Shown here: positions 23,251 through 34,215 of the stretch, piece by piece
Layout: each line of letters begins with the position of its first letter
Numbering within the stretch: position 1 is the first letter of the stretch
Assembly: GCA_015179045.1 (NCBI GenBank)
Contig: WHUZ01000074.1
Span: 248,001 to 312,000 of the forward strand
Length of the DNA stretch: 64,000 nucleotides
Source: Kalaharituber pfeilii
Taxonomy: Eukaryota > Ascomycota > Pezizomycetes > Pezizales > Pezizaceae
Reading direction: 5' to 3'
Position numbers and translations under genes: made by a program
The notes under the pieces: generated by a model
The model's input: the letters and a program-made list of their open reading frames with translations, nothing else
What the model was told of the DNA's origin: nothing
Database searches by the model: none

Positions 23251-23349
23251 ATGGCGAGAAGCATAAGGCAGTCGTTAGCGGTTTCATATTGAAGAGAGCA
23301 GCAAAGTAATCTGAGGCTACATTCCATGCTAATGATGACCTTAGTGTAT

Positions 23350-24638
23350 TTTTTTTTTTTTTTTTTTTTTTTATATCAGTACTCGCGTGCCGCCCTAGGG
23401 GCTATGGCAAGGTTAAGGTTAAATAGAAATAAACAGGTGAACTGAGAAGTGTACTACTGTGTTTCACCACATCTCGACGCACACCACAATTCGACGCACT
23501 TCCCCACCAAAACTAGCCACGCAGAAGAGCGTGTACCTCAACCACTAGAGCAGAATTTTGTAAGCGCTATTTAGAGACACTAAATAAATACTTGTTCTTC
23601 ATGTTTAGCACCTCTGCCTGCTCAAAGAAAGCATTCTCAAGGAATTATGGCACCGTAAAATTTGTAACAATGTCTTGGCATGTATTTGTATGAGATTCTC
23701 ATACAATATTTCAGCGGACTGGACATACTACTCTTTTTTTAGCACTATCACACCAATGGCAATTGTCTTGTGATTAAAGGGCCTCCCCTGATTGTATATT
23801 GATTCACTTAATTTTATTCAGTCCATTTTGATATATTGCATAGTTGGCATGCTGATACATATTTTCAGGTGCTCTTCCGATACTATTCATATGCAATATT
23901 TCTATGGGAATGAAAATATTTTGAACAGCTCAACAATTACTTCAAGGATTATGTTGATGCCATTCATGTATATCTCCATAGGGATAGGTTATCCAAATAC
24001 AATGTTTAAATATTTTTATTGAATTAATTACAGGTGCAGTGGGTAGATTTCCATATCTGCAATTTTACCGCAAAAATATATGCCAAGACTTATGTGAAAA
24101 TATGCAAAGATATAATTCATTTATAAATACTCTTTTTTAAAAGTAGAGATGCAGGATCTGATGAATGATGCTTGCTTTAAGCCTCCTGAAAGGCGCATAG
24201 AAAAGTAGGTTCTGTGCGTGGGGATATACAGGTTCTCATTCGCTCAGTTTTGGTGGGAAAGTGCGTCGAATTGTGGTGTGCGTCGAGATGTGGTGAAATA
24301 CAGTAGAAATAGAAAATAAACGTCAAGTGTTGCACGTAGGAAAAATGATCCACCGTCCATCTAGAGTTGTCCTGCCCATTCTAAAATATCCACCAGAGGG
24401 TCTCTGTCCTTGCCTTGGGTGGCCTGATCAGATCTGCTCTGCCCCCCGGCCATGTCCTTTTCCATGTTCTGCACTTGGTGAGTACGGGGGTGGCAGATTC
24501 CTCCTCTTCTCCGCACCACCGGCATTCCGGGCTTTCTGTTTTGCCGATTGTGTATTGCCACCCTCTTAGCCCCTTAGCCCCCAGTATGCCCGCGAGCGTC
24601 GGTACTCTTCGTACTAATCGTGTCAGCGGATTGTAGCT
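23350..24638 (-). mobile_element. Lineage-A LINE 3' fragment
   Basis: A 5'-truncated LINE on the minus strand. From 24638 downward it encodes an ORF2 C-terminus with a finger-like 'ECRWCGEEEES' and 'TPVLTKCRTWKR', then a 3' UTR, the hairpin and a T(A)-run near 23350-23385. A perfect 13-bp duplication GACCTTAGTGTAT brackets it (23337-23349 and 24639-24651). This proves the 40-nt hairpin is the 3' end of a LINE. A TA-flanked inverted-repeat element (23457-24303) sits in its 3' UTR. Confidence 0.88.
23457..24303 (-). mobile_element. TIR element of Tc1/mariner type, non-autonomous
   Basis: 847 bp with about 55-bp inverted ends beginning CTGTGTTTCACCACATCTCG (left) and its near reverse complement on the right. 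TA dinucleotides flank it (23455-23456 and 24304-24305). It interrupts the 3' UTR of the lineage-A LINE. No transposase. Related blocks appear near 9.7-10.6 kb and 63.2-63.6 kb. Confidence 0.75.
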
Positions 24639-24651
24639 GACCTTAGTGTAT

Positions 24652-25167
24652 ATGTCGGTTCTACATGGTTTTTTGATTCACGGCGAATTCGAGTTCTTAA
24701 CGTACTGGCTCCGGCCACGTTAAAGAGTCCCGCTATGAACGCTTTTAGCCCCGAACTGATCGATTCTAGTAAAAACTGTCAATCAACTAGTGGTTTGCCA
24801 AGCGACTTAAAGTAATCTAAGAAGTAATACATCGGTTGATTAGAGAGATTGCGAATTAACTACTGCGTAGAGCCAAGATTCCGATTCCTCCCTTCATAAA
24901 CCAAAAAGTGCGAACCTACTGGACACTTGTAAGTGAAGCAGCACTCACCAGGCAACGGCCGGCAGTCTTGGGTTTTTTTTTTTTTTTTTTTTTTTTTTTG
25001 GTTTACTACTCGGGCACTTTGAGAAGAGGTCCTAACTACAAAAGTTCGCCCTCACCTGCTCAACTTCTCAACTATGGCCAAGTTTCGACGCTCCATCACT
25101 CATGCTCTGGATCTCCTCTTCAGTGATTCCCAAGAGCCAACCCATAAGCGATTTCCAGCCTCTCCGG
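24652..25167. other. Intergenic segment with long T run
   Basis: Noncoding, with a T28 run at about 24973-25000. The sequence after the T run resembles no known tail strongly, although a decayed micro-retrocopy is possible. Confidence 0.35.
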
Positions 25168-25861
25168 TTACATCACAACAATGAACTTGTTCCCATCATA
25201 CACCTTCTCATAAGTGGTCTTCTCCCCTGCACAAACCTCATACAGACCCTCTGCAGCCCTCCTCCATCCCTCCACCAACCTATCTATTACCCTACTCTTT
25301 GCTTTTGGCTCTACTCTCTCTACAATAACCTTCCTATTTAGTGGTATTTTCATGTGAAGAGCTTTTACTTTGCAGCAGATATATAGCTGCCACAATTGCT
25401 GAAAGCGCGAAATGGTCATTGTACCCATACTTTGTGAGCTTGACGTGATTGTCGGAATTTTCGAGTTCGTAGCCGAGGGCTTTTAGGAGGCCTTCACGAG
25501 CCAATCTAATCCCATCCCAGGATTCGTAGCGTGCACAGAGGTTCTGTCTTAAACTAACGGCTCTCGCAAGGTGGATGGGTGGGGAAACTGTTGCGGGACG
25601 GCAGGAACTGGTGTATGTGTTTTCTATCGCTTTGATCTTGGCATCCACGGCATCGAGAACTGTTTTTACCTATAAGGAGGAAGTATGCCTGCCAGCTGGG
25701 GCGTTCTCGTACAACTTCTCCACATACTGTAGCAGCTGATCTCTCTCATTACGTGCGATTTTACGCTCGTTCCTCTCGAGCGTGCAGTAACGACAATTAC
25801 AGGTAAATCCTCAACCGCGCATGAGTTTCTTTTGCCGTTCCTATAGTTATCCTATGGCGGG

Positions 25862-25925
25862 GCCCTGCCATGGCGAACAGCTGCATGCGGGGTTACGTGA
25901 CAAAAAAAAAAAAAAAAAAAAAAAA
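25862..25925 (+). mobile_element. Lineage-B hairpin micro-retrocopy inside the SET gene
   Basis: Starts GCCCTGCC, the 5' foot of the lineage-B terminal stem (CCCTGC/GCGGGG), and ends in about 23 A. Duplications TCCTATGGCGGG (25850-25861) and TCCTATGACGGG (25926-25937) differ at one base. It lies directly after the codons for 'FSYAPP' of the SET domain. Confidence 0.93.
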
Positions 25926-26229
25926 TCCTATGACGGGGGCGCGTAGCTGAATGTGACTTGCTCTCCCGCGGCAATTGGCGCGCAGGCCCGCACGATCATG
26001 AAGTCTCTAATGAAGCTGCGTCTGGCGTTGCCCCAGCACGAGTGATTGATGAAAGAGGACAGGAGCCATAGGCCCACGTCACTGAAGTTGTGATCCTGGG
26101 GCTGCTCAGGACTTGTCTGCTCCTCGGGGGACAACAGTTTGGAAGTCAAACCTGAGCAACTGAAGGCATTAAGGGAGCGGATACGGTCGATCCTGAATCC
26201 GAGCACATCGTTAACATGAATCCCACGGC

Positions 26230-26998
26230 AGGAACGTTATGGCTCCTCGTGTACAAGTAAGCGGGTGGGGAATCTAAACGGGACCTCTCCGGGCAGGGGT
26301 ATCGTCAGGGGACTGTAGACTAGCCAGCTCGGTTGCAGAGGTATCTACAGGGGACTGTACGGTATCTACAGGGGACGACACAGGTCTTCAGATCGCATGC
26401 CAGGCTTATTCATATGCGTGAGAGGTGAGGTATGTAGACATTCCTATTGGTTTTATAGACAACATACATACACCTTGAGTCTAGTATGCAATCTGAAGAC
26501 CTGTGCCGTCCCCTGTACTAGCCGAAAAATAAGTATCTGAACAGGAGATAAATGTATATTATGCACTATGCAGCATTTGGTGTAAACTAGCATATGTTCG
26601 TAGTGGATATCCACGAGACTAGTCCACCAATTTCGTGATAGATTGTCCAAATTTTATTATGTCAGAAGTATCCGGGCAGCTAACATGAATTTGTGCCTAT
26701 CATACAGCAGCAGAATAAACACAAGAACAAGGTAGAATATACAAGGTAACAAGGACGGCAGGTAAAAAAGGTCCAGGTAAAAACTCAACTATCATACTTA
26801 GTAAGATAATAATATTCTCATAGGTGTTCTGAAATAACCGCCCAGAAAAGAGCAGCGATTATGGCCTACATTGAGGTATTCGCATACCAAATACCCCAAG
26901 CAAGCTTTCATCAATAAAAACAATATCTACAATAATGAAGATACTGAAGTCAACATGCACTGACATCATTGAGAATGCAGTTTTGAGAGCTTCACATG
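26230..26998. other. Unassigned insert within the SET pseudogene
   Basis: Where the TPR region would be expected, this stretch shows no protein similarity. It contains short repeats ('GGTATCTACAGGGGACTGTA'-like, 26300-26370) and AT-rich DNA. Probably inserted or replaced sequence. Confidence 0.4.
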
Positions 26999-27008
26999 TG
27001 CACCAGCT

Positions 27009-27070
27009 TTATCGCCATAGCCCTTAGGGCGGCATGCGATTACTGTTATTAAAAAAAAAAAAAAAAAAAA
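27009..27070 (+). mobile_element. Lineage-A hairpin micro-retrocopy, ATCGC subtype
   Basis: Hairpin with outer stem ATCGC/GCGAT and poly(A). Duplications GCACCAGCT (27000-27008) and GCATCAGCT (27071-27079) differ at one base. Confidence 0.88.
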
Positions 27071-27099
27071 GCATCAGCTGCAAATCTAGAGCCTTTTCC

Positions 27100-27325
27100 G
27101 GAAACTTTTGCGGAGGCTGTTTCGGAGGCTGTTTCGGAGGCTGTTTCGGAGGCTGTTTGAGCTCGAACAGCCCCTCAAACAGTATTTCAATGGCCTCTGG
27201 AACAGCCTCTGGAACAGCCTCTGGAACAGCCTCTGGAACAGCCTCTGGAACAGCCTCTGGAACAGCCTCTGGAACAGCCTCTGGAACAGCTCTTGGAATA
27301 GCTTTAGAAAAGCTTCTAGAGAAGC
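27100..27325 (+). repeat. 12-bp minisatellite arranged as a long inverted repeat
   Basis: About four copies of TTTCGGAGGCTG (27117-27163) are followed, after a short spacer, by about nine copies of GCCTCTGGAACA (27193-27300). The second unit is nearly the reverse complement of the first, so the transcript could form a long hairpin. The open frames through it on both strands are by-products of the 12-bp period. Confidence 0.85.
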
Positions 27326-27585
27326 CCTGAAGAGCAATCTCGAAATCTTAGGATGTATCAGAATAGTAAGTTTTGACCATTATAAAACCCTAAGTACGGC
27401 TCCTTAACCAACACCACCTTGCGCTCCCCGAGGTAGCTTTGCAGGTCCTGTCGCTGATCCCAGCGATTGTACAGTGTCAGCAGCTCGCATATGCCATTCT
27501 CATCCTCGGCGATGGCCATTGCTGAAACCAAGTGCCCACCTGGAGTGATTGTACGTAACACAACGTACTTTCCTCGGTGGTTCGT

Positions 27586-27645
27586 CCATAGCCCATTGGG
27601 CGGCATGCGAGTACTGATATAAAAAAAAAAAAAAAAAAAAAAAAA
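27586..27645 (+). mobile_element. Lineage-A hairpin micro-retrocopy inside the SET gene
   Basis: Starts CCATAGCCC, slightly inside the hairpin, and ends in about 25 A. A perfect 12-bp duplication TCGGTGGTTCGT lies at 27574-27585 and 27646-27657. Confidence 0.94.
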
Positions 27646-27834
27646 TCGGTGGTTCGTTTTAAGAGCAAATCGGCAATCATGACTTTCGAGAGGGTGGAAA
27701 GAGGAGCTACACTAGGTGGATACATATGCGTGGTGTAAGATGTCTTGAAGTTAGCCTGAAAGAAATCATTGCAAGACTGCGGAGGTCCGTAGATGTTTCC
27801 CGCCGAGTGAAGTGTGTTGGCAATGAAGTTTGCA

Positions 27835-27905
27835 CCCTCGCCATAGCCCTTAGGGCGGCACGCGAGTAATGATTTCCAAAAAAAAAAAAAAAAAAAAAAA
27901 AAAAG
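27835..27905 (+). mobile_element. Lineage-A hairpin micro-retrocopy inside the SET gene
   Basis: Starts CCTCGCC and ends in a long A run. A perfect 10-bp duplication GAAGTTTGCA lies at 27825-27834 and 27906-27915. Removing the insert and one duplication restores the frame 'HFVANFIANTLH' exactly. Confidence 0.95.
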
Positions 27906-28572
27906 GAAGTTTGCAACGAAGTGTGAACGCGTTGGTCGGTGAGGTGGTTTGGCCCCCTTAAGGGGCCTGGCGGACAGGAGGTTGGACTTGGCTTGTTCAA
28001 AACCTCGGCGGAAGTTGAGGTTTTCTGAGACGTAAACGGTATCCATGTTGGGCGGTTGGAGCTAAGGTTGTAGGAGGACTACCGTGAGGAACTAGGAGAT
28101 AGTACCGAGGGTGGGATGAGCGGAGGTGGGGCTGTAGTTAACCTTTTCCAGAAACCGACGCAAAAACTAGAGGAGACCTAGTAAATCCTCTTGAATTGAG
28201 AAAGGAAGGGTGACAATGCGCTGATCTGCTGTTGAAGTAGGTATGATGTCTCAACGGCAAGCGCAACTTGTTGCTCAGCAATCAGGCTGTGCCTCACTAC
28301 TTAAGCATAAATGGTAACAGCTCATTGTTTGTTGAAAGATCGGGTTTCGCTTATAACATTATTTGTGAACAGTGTTTCCAACGGGCCGGCCAGGCCAGGC
28401 CAAGGGTACGGCCTGGGCCGGCCTGGACCGTGAAAATCTAGGCCTGGGCCTGGCCTGATCTTTCAGGCCGGCCATGAGGTCGGCCTGGGCCGGTCCAGGC
28501 CGGTCCAGGCCATTGAGGCCAGTCCAGAACGATGAGTAAATTATATAGCTAAGTACATAAAAATAGGACTAT

Positions 28573-31500
28573 CTATGCTCTACCTGCATCCCGTTCCCCA
28601 GTACATTTTGCTTCCAGCTGCTCCAACATCACCCGTACCTGGTCTGTATCTTTAAATGGCAGAATAACTCCTGACCCCTCAGCACTCCATGACTTGATAC
28701 ATTCTGCTGCTTCTATAACATCCTCCTTTAACCGATTTCGCCGATCTGTAATTAATAGACCAGCACTACTAAATACTCGTTCCACCTCTGCACTCATAGC
28801 AGGAACTGCTAAAATATCTAATGCCATAATCGCGAGACGAGGGTAATCCTTTTGATGCTGTATCCACCAAAGCCGCGGATTCTCAGTATCAATCATAGCA
28901 GAAGAGATATAGTCCTCTAGTTCATCTTTATCTCTAGTTCGTGGCGCACGTTTGTTTTTCCAACTTGAGAGTCCACTTTCAGCTGATGTAGGAGCGGGCC
29001 GAGCTGTACTAGCTGTAGAATTCGTACCAGGCGTTAATGTGAGGACCTTATATCTATTGTATAGTACTTGTTAGAAACGTCAATACATGTAAGTGGATAA
29101 GTAACATACTTTGTTTCCCATAGCTTCTTAACCTTTACCTTCGCATCAGCAATCCATTGTGGATGTTCTGCCCAGTTGGTCTCGAAGTAGTCATATTTCA
29201 TGCCTGGATGGAGAACAACACCTGCGTAAAGTACTGTATTGGATTCAGTCATGGTATAATATTTGTTTAGCTTTTCCCACGCGAGACTGATTGAGGTCTG
29301 AAGGTGTTCGGAACAGTTGCTGGCTGTATACATTGATTCAGTGTTCCCAACCGGCCAGGCCGCCGACCAGGCCGCCCAGGCCGGTCCAGGCCGTCCAGGC
29401 CGGTCCAGGCCGCCCAGGCCGCCCAGGCTGGTCCAGGCCGGTCCAGGCCATTCAGGCCGTTTAAGCAATTTCAGGGGCAGGGGGGCTGGTTTTGAGGCTA
29501 TTTCAGGGGCCACCTTCAGGTTACTTGGACACGGATTTAATATGAACCTTTCAATATTTTCGGATAACTATCTAGACTTTTTTTTTTATTGAGCAGCGCT
29601 TTTCGCAGGTATTCAGGTAAGTAATTTTTTTTTGTATCGCTTGACTATATACTAATTTCTTATTAGTACTGCAGGGAGACAGACATTCCAACCACCGGTT
29701 CTGGCGATGATGATTCCTTTAGTATTCTACTATTCTTCACTCTCCATAGTGCAGTTCAAGTTTTGATCTTGCATCGACGATTCCCTGCAGTCCCATCTGA
29801 TGCCGATATCGAGTCTTCTGGAATTTGGGTTACAAAAATCTGGTGCGACAAAGTTGGATTTGACAGTATGGTGAAGCTGTGCATGGCTAATGGAAAGCGA
29901 TACTGACGGTGTAAAATCAGCAAGCAAAATCCTAAACATTAGAGTAGAATTTAGAGTACGTTCTGTATATAGCTACTGTATAACTTAACTCACACTGTAG
30001 CCTGAATGGCCTCAATGGCCTGGACCGGCCTGAATGGCCTGAATGGCCTGAATGGCCTGGACCGGCCCAGGCCTAGATTTCTATGGCCCAGGCCGGCCAG
30101 GCCATACCCTTGGCCTGGCCTGGCCGGCCCGTTGGGAACACTGCATTGATTGAGCTGATTCAAGATGTTCAAGAAGGTTATCCATCGCAGGAAGTAAATC
30201 AAATAAAGCTCCATTACCACGACGACCTTCCAGCTCTAATGTAATTCGATAAAAGGGCTCCAAAATAGTAACCATATCTTGTAGTTCCTTCCAATCATCA
30301 ACGTCAAGCTGATCTTCACTTAAGCCATCTCATGCATGTCTGGCAATAAAAACTTCAAAGCTATTACGGAGTTGCAATGCTCTCTTAATAGCTCGAAAGT
30401 CACTATTCCAGCGTGTTGCATTAGTAAGAATTGGTTGAAAGGCAGTCTCTTCAGGTAATGCTTCTTGTGTCAGCCGTGCAAATTCTTCTCTTCGTTGAGG
30501 ACTAGCACATATAAAGCGAATAATATTTCGTAATCGGCCATAAGGTCCACGTCGACGCCAGACACTCAGTTGTGGTTCAGTATTCTCATCTGAATCACCT
30601 ATATCTCATAACTCTTATTAGTATTATCACTATAAAAGACTATCTTTATAGACTTACCTATATCTTGCATCTGAGGATCATTACCATATAAAAATGCCTT
30701 CACCACTAAATTAATAATATGACCAATACAACGTAAACGCTGCTCCACAGGATCAAAAGAAATATTCAACTCCTGTAAACGAGAATTCAACAAACGTAAA
30801 GCACTATCATTATTAGTTGCATTATCCAAAGTGAAATATCCAATCTTCTTCAATAACCCATATTCATTCAAGAGTGAAAATACAACTTGACATTGATTTT
30901 CCCCACTATGACTTCCATTCAAACGTCGTAATCCTAAAAGAGCTTGACATATTTGTCCTTCTTGATTAATCCAATGCGCTATCAAACCTAATAAAGCTAA
31001 GTGATTAGATGAAGACCACAAGTCAAATGTAAAATGAACTGCATGTTTATTATGAAATCCTTGAATAAGAATATTTTTATGATGGGTATACATATCTAAA
31101 ATCCAAGTCCGTATAGTAGTTCCAGAGTGAGGAAGAGAGCGAGGTATAGCAGTATATGAAGAACTAACAGCAGCAAGATAAGAAAGTAATAAACGAAAGC
31201 TAGAATTATCCACTTGACGAAAAGAAATATTAGATAAAATTATCCACTGAAGTAGAAGCTGCTTAAAGACATCAATATTGAAATAAATTTTGGGTATACT
31301 ATTTCCGAAAGCCTGCCGAATAAGATTTGGTGCACTAGAGTCTATAGGTCCATGTTCGGTCATTTTATGGGACTTTAAATGCTCAATTGGATGTTTTGTA
31401 GACCCATCGGCATATCGTTTTGGATTTCGTTTGCAAAGCTTGCAACTCCAGTAGCGTTTCCCATTATCGTTTACTGGGTCGCCATATTGCCAAATCCAAC

Positions 31501-31708
31501 TGCGTCGTAACGAAGGTTTGAATTGCCATATTTCTGAAGAGGACTCGACTTCAGTATCAGGTTGACTACTTTGAATAGTAGGGTTGACTTCAAAGCTGGA
31601 ACTAAATTGTGCGGAGGAGAGTTGAGATAGTTCGCTGAAGGTATCATCATCAAGTAGGTCTCCCGATGGAATATGAGACTCCATACTATAGCGAATATCA
31701 GTATACAT
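28573..31708 (-). pseudogene. hAT transposase, broken
   Basis: The N-terminus (31708-30599) has a BED-type zinc-finger region ('YWSCKLCKRNPKRY', 'HLKSHKMTEH'). The catalytic-core start follows ('HFTFDLWSSSNHLALLGLIAHW', with the hAT Asp in 'FTLDNATNND'). Downstream, 30600-30150 continues the core ('TNATRWNSDF', then 'DDWKELQDM'), interrupted by an in-frame TGA after 'ARHA'. The insertion 29339-30143 then splits the frame. Coding resumes at 29330-29034 ('SLAWEKLNKYYTMT'). The C-terminal dimerisation domain (28896-28573) reads 'PRLAIMALDILAVPAMSAEV' followed by 'ERVFSSAG'. The nonsense codon and the nested insert make it inactive. Confidence 0.88.
29339..30143 (+). mobile_element. Non-autonomous hAT element nested in the hAT transposase
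   Basis: 805 bp with the same CAGTGTTCCCAAC termini as its host and a perfect 8-bp duplication CATTGATT (29331-29338 and 30144-30151). GGCC-rich arrays lie at both ends. The interior shows no transposase. It disrupts the host transposase between the core and the dimerisation domain. Confidence 0.92.
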
Positions 31709-32523
31709 TAAAGAAAAAGGGAGAAAACAGATATATACTTGAATATTTCCAATAGAAAGCGCGACTCTTATATCAAATAATAGCGAAATAAAAAATAATA
31801 GTTGACGGAATAAAGGCGCGTTGTATGTGAATTTAATTCATACGCGTGTGGGTATATGTTAGGGTTTAAATACTAAAAAATTACAAACTAAATGGCCTGG
31901 ACCGGTCTGGACCAGCCTGGACCGCCTGGACCGCCTGGACCGGTCTGGACCAGCCTGGACCGCCTGGACCGGTCTGGACCAGCCTGAACCGTCTGAAACG
32001 GCCTGAATAGCATCAACCAATCAGTAACTGCATTTTGGCCTTTGATCATCGAGATCAGCATATATCCCTGAAATCATGACAACCAATTAGCAGCCGAAGC
32101 ACCGCCTTGGCCACATATCTATAATTTTAGACCATATAATGTACGTAATAGTTAACTGAATCGAGCAATTTCCATTATGATATAGCTAGCAATAGGTCAT
32201 CTTGCGACTGTGCGTATACATGTAAGATTGTCATGATAACCCTTAAATAGTTTTACAGAGTGTAGGTACTATAGGTGCGAAACTGAGAGGGTGGAATTGA
32301 GAAGATATGGACTGCGAAAAAGTGGAAGGAGAATGTAGTGCACTCTGCGATGGCAGGATGTGTGAGTTAGATTCAGCGGGTGCCTACCTCTACATAGATG
32401 ATTAGAATGAGAACACAGAACGCAGTTAAAACAGACGGCAAAGTGAACTGAAATCTCTAGTAAAATAATTCCCTTAGCACACAGGCTCAAAGTGGTAATG
32501 CTATTGAGTATTTACGTGAGTAT

Positions 32524-32557
32524 TTTTTTTTTTTTTTTTATATATATCATTAATCGC
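32524..32557 (-). mobile_element. 34-bp lineage-A insertion, minimal form
   Basis: A T run of about 16 plus the reverse complement of only the last about 18 nt of the lineage-A end, starting exactly at the 3' strand of the outer stem (GCGAT). A perfect 13-bp duplication TTTACGTGAGTAT lies at 32511-32523 and 32558-32570. Confidence 0.92.
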
Positions 32558-32940
32558 TTTACGTGAGTATGGCCTGAACCGGCCTGAATGGCCTGAACCG
32601 GCCTGAATGGCCTGAATCGGCCTGCATGTTTCAGGCCGGTCCAGGCCGGTCCAGGCCGGTCCAGGCCGGCCCAGGCCATCAGAAGCTCCGCCGGGGCCGC
32701 CCCAGGCGGTTTCAGGCCTGCCAAGCCAGGCCGCCGATCAGACCAGGCCAGGCGGCCTGATCGGCGGCCTGGCCGGTTGGGAACACTGTTTGTGAACGCA
32801 AACGATGTACTAAGATTCACTCCCTGTAGATGCTCCATTACCCCTCGTATGCGTGCACTACTGATGCCTTCCTTTACGCTACACAACTTGATTGACCTGT
32901 CCAATTATAGTAGCCTAACGGGAAGCCAGTTCGTAGTAAG

Positions 32941-33232
32941 TAGTGAGCGGCACGAGCCGAGCCAAGCTCGAGCTCAAACGAGCCAAGATCATGCTTGTGT
33001 TTTTCTTGACAGCTCGCTAAAATGCTTAGCGAGTGCAAGGTTTCATAAACTGTAAATATCTAATATAGTAATAATTAGAGACTTGTAGCTCATTCTGACC
33101 TACCAACAACTTCGAAATGCACAATTTAGCTGATAGTAGTGAGAAAGATGAAAATTTAGCTTAGTTTAGTTTAGTTTGTCAATATTATGTATATAATCAA
33201 TCCAGGCTCGAGCTAGCTCGTGCCGCTCACTA
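32941..33232 (-). mobile_element. hAT-type MITE, copy 3
   Basis: 292 bp with TAGTGAGCGGCACGAGC termini, most similar to copy 2. The flanks GTAGTAAG and GTACTAGT match poorly, so the duplication has decayed or been rearranged. Confidence 0.85.
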
Positions 33233-33239
33233 GTACTAG

Positions 33240-33960
33240 TAAGGTAAGATGCATGAATGAGTTCCTTGTCACCACTTGATCATGCACGCAGCCACATCCC
33301 AGTGGAAGGCCTGATCAAGTGGCTACCAATTACAATCAATCAGGAACAAAGCCGAAATTTGTCAGTACCATTGTCGTTTCATTTCTGCTGGAGAAGGTAA
33401 TGAGTGTTTATTTATTGTCTTATGATTGCTGGAAATTAACATCTATTATAGTACTGAGTTACTAGAGAATGCCCGCTCGCTACGCTCGCAATGGGGGCAG
33501 AGCTTGCGGCGGGAGCCGAGTCAGAGCTTGCGACACTCGCGACCGGGATTAGGGGCTTTGGTGCTGTCACAGAGTAGTAAACATACTTTTCAGCCGCTTG
33601 CATACATCCTTACTGAGAGACCCCACTCGCTTCGCTCGGGGGTCTATACAACTGCTGGGGAGGGTGACGCACCTAGGGAAGTGACGCGCCTAGGGGGTGA
33701 CGCGCCTAGAGGGGTGATGTGCCCTGGGGAGTGACATTAAGAGGAGAAAAACTGATAGAGGTGTACATTTAACACGAAGGATAGCACTGTATTATCAAGA
33801 CCCGCACCTAGTCTCGTAACCAACCCGCACCTTTAAAATTGGTCTCTACCCTTAGATGTCACATCCCTATCTGGAAACTTACATCCCTCCGCTGCAGCCA
33901 TATTTACAACAACTATATCTGTCAACTTCCACTTTCCAGTTGCCCACCCATTAACTACAA
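33240..33960. other. Intergenic segment with short GC-rich repeats
   Basis: No host gene. It contains 'CTCGCTACGCTCG' and 'CACTCGCTTCGCTCGG' near-palindromic words (33475-33640) and three to four copies of a GTGACGCGCCTAGG-like unit (33663-33735). Confidence 0.4.
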
Positions 33961-33962
33961 CT

Positions 33963-34215
33963 TGCTGAATCACTTGCTGAATCGCCCGCTGAATAGCCTG
34001 CTGAATCGCTTGTTAAATTGGCTGCTGAATCTCCTGAATCCCCTGCTGAATCCTCCGCTAAAGTGCCTGCTGAATCCCCCGCTAAAATGCTTGCTGAATC
34101 CCCTACCGAATCACTTGCCGAATCGCTTGTAGAACTACATGCTGAACTTGTTTGTTGAACTTTCTAACTCATCTGCTAAGCTGCTAGTTAGCTCACGTAA
34201 TGAATTGCTTGCTGA
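33963..34215 (+). repeat. Degenerate 12-bp tandem repeat
   Basis: About 18-20 diverged units close to CTGAATCGCCTG. Read in one frame they give Leu-Leu-Asn-Xaa repeats. The divergence between units suggests an old array. Confidence 0.7.

Larger units (their letters stand above)
25168..28046 (-). pseudogene. TPR-SET domain protein (SMYD-like lysine methyltransferase), disrupted
   Basis: The N-terminal part (28046-27358) includes 'VSENLNFRRGFEQAKSNLL', 'LSKVMIADL' and the block 'GKYVVLRTITPGG', 'LYNRWD', 'VVLVKEPYLGF', typical of fungal TPR-SET proteins. The SET core lies at 26206-25928 ('FRIDRIRSLNAF', 'LWLLSSFINHSCWGNARRSF', 'AGEQVTFSYAPP'). A post-SET cysteine cluster 'CNCRYC' and a C-terminal helical region follow to 25168. 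Three hairpin-only retrocopies split the coding region (27835-27905, 27586-27645, 25862-25925), each with target duplications. A TGG-to-TGA change precedes the cysteine cluster and a one-base frame change lies near 27660. The TPR middle (27357-26207) is replaced or obscured by repeats. It cannot encode the full protein. Confidence 0.82.
28370..32788 (-). mobile_element. hAT transposon (near full length, defective)
   Basis: 4,419 bp with termini CAGTGTTTCCAAC and GTTGGGAACACTG and a perfect 8-bp duplication TTTGTGAA (28362-28369 and 32789-32796). Subterminal regions carry dense GGCC/CCGG-rich short repeats (28380-28530, 31890-32000, 32570-32780), which are possible transposase-binding arrays. 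It encodes a hAT transposase on the minus strand and holds a nested smaller relative (29339-30143) and a tiny lineage-A insertion (32524-32557). Confidence 0.92.

Noticed and set aside
24973..25040. T28 run as a lineage-A copy
   Set aside because: The adjacent 'GGTTTACTACTCGGGCAC' is only loosely similar to the tail, and no duplication could be found.
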